This document shows, one piece after another, positions 63,463-64,000 of a stretch of DNA of 64,000 nt; the stretch's first letter is position 1; each line of letters begins with the position of its first letter. The stretch comes from Caprimulgus europaeus. Taxonomy: Eukaryota; Chordata; Aves; Caprimulgiformes; Caprimulgidae. The stretch spans positions 3,250,001-3,314,000 of the forward strand of contig OU015550.1 in NCBI GenBank assembly GCA_907165065.1. The letters are read 5' to 3'. The notes under the pieces were generated by a model that was given only the letters and a program-made list of their open reading frames with translations, was not told the DNA's origin and did no database searches. Position numbers and translations under genes: made by a program.

Positions 63463-64000
63463 GGTTTTCTGCCCCAGAAACCCAGAGCACCTCGAGCAGG
63501 CGCGACCCTTCCTCCCGCTGTGGCCAAGCCAATATCTACAAAGCCGTCACCGCTGCACCCGTGTCCCTTCTGCAAACAGACCTTTGGCCGGCGCCCGTCC
63601 CCCGCACCGCGGCTCCAGCGCACCGGCATGGAGCAACCTGGCTGAGGCTGGACCCTGGCAGAGGGACCCCAGTGCTGCTCCCCGCTTTGGTGGCCCTAAT
63701 GACCAGCCCCATGTGGTGGTTGCTCATCTGGCATGGGCTGGGTGAGGAGCTGGGTGCTCAGATCTCCTTGTCTCACCTATCCCTGCTCCCTGCCTTCCCC
63801 CAGGGTGGGTTTGCAGCTGCATCCCAACCAGGGATGGAACCTCCCTCCTTCCCTCACTGTCAGGGGAGCAAAACCACCCAGGATCCTGCCCCAAGCCCAT
63901 GGCACGAACATGCTGAATTAGCCAGTTCCCTGGTGCTGAGCCAGCTCCTGGGGTCCCCAGCTGGCATTTGGGGAGCAGCAGCTTGGCCAGCCCTTCCCAC
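63463..64000. other. Right edge, no feature recognised
   Basis: Probably HMGA1 upstream or intronic DNA. A CpG-containing patch around 63,540-63,620 is too weak to be called a promoter. No exon is supported. Confidence 0.4.

Noticed and set aside
63085..63780. Donor-like sites on the minus strand near 63,093 and 63,771 as HMGA1 5' UTR exons
   Set aside because: Each is a short consensus match without CpG context or an identifiable upstream exon edge; chance matches are likely.

Overview
This is vertebrate nuclear DNA from a bird. The evidence is the split-gene structure with GT-AG introns, and about thirteen fragments of CR1, the dominant LINE of bird genomes, including one subfamily seen in several similar copies. 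The gene order is also the one I know from chicken chromosome 26 and human 6p21.31. The species cannot be fixed from the sequence alone; several similar CR1 copies suggest the subfamily was active fairly recently.

Layout, left to right. Positions 1-10,900 hold no recognisable coding exon. The stretch is GC-rich and carries three CpG-dense spots, each with a good splice donor on the minus strand (near 4551, 8376 and 9968). By synteny these are best read as alternative untranslated first exons of PACSIN1, whose body would lie left of the window; this is inference. A 365-base CCCCTT-type polypyrimidine tract (10,244-10,608) and a short minisatellite separate this flank from the RPS10 promoter. 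RPS10 (+, 10,999-17,675) is complete: one untranslated exon and five coding exons encoding 165 residues. NUDT3 (+, CDS 20,489-43,030) is complete with five coding exons encoding 169 residues, a large CpG island and a long 3' UTR. Positions 45,460-55,330 are a gene-poor spacer with tandem repeats and one CR1 copy. SMIM29 (+, CDS 56,779-57,764) encodes a 101-residue single-pass membrane protein. HMGA1 (-, CDS 62,646 down to 59,692) encodes about 97 residues with three AT-hooks. It runs tail-to-tail into SMIM29, with the two predicted cleavage sites only about 225 bases apart. The last 1.3 kb lies upstream of the HMGA1 start codon and contains another CR1 copy.

The genes do not form one pathway. 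RPS10 is a 40S ribosomal protein, NUDT3 a diphosphoinositol polyphosphate phosphohydrolase and mRNA decapping enzyme, SMIM29 a small membrane protein of unknown function, and HMGA1 an architectural chromatin factor. They form an old conserved syntenic block. I found no undescribed multi-gene system. The most interesting signals are regulatory: let-7 and miR-16 complementary sites in the HMGA1 3' UTR, tandem NAG splice acceptors in HMGA1, a perfect RFX X-box in the orphan promoter near 4.69 kb, repeated TTTGCGTA elements and an upstream ORF at NUDT3, and a CpG-rich inverted repeat in NUDT3 intron 2.
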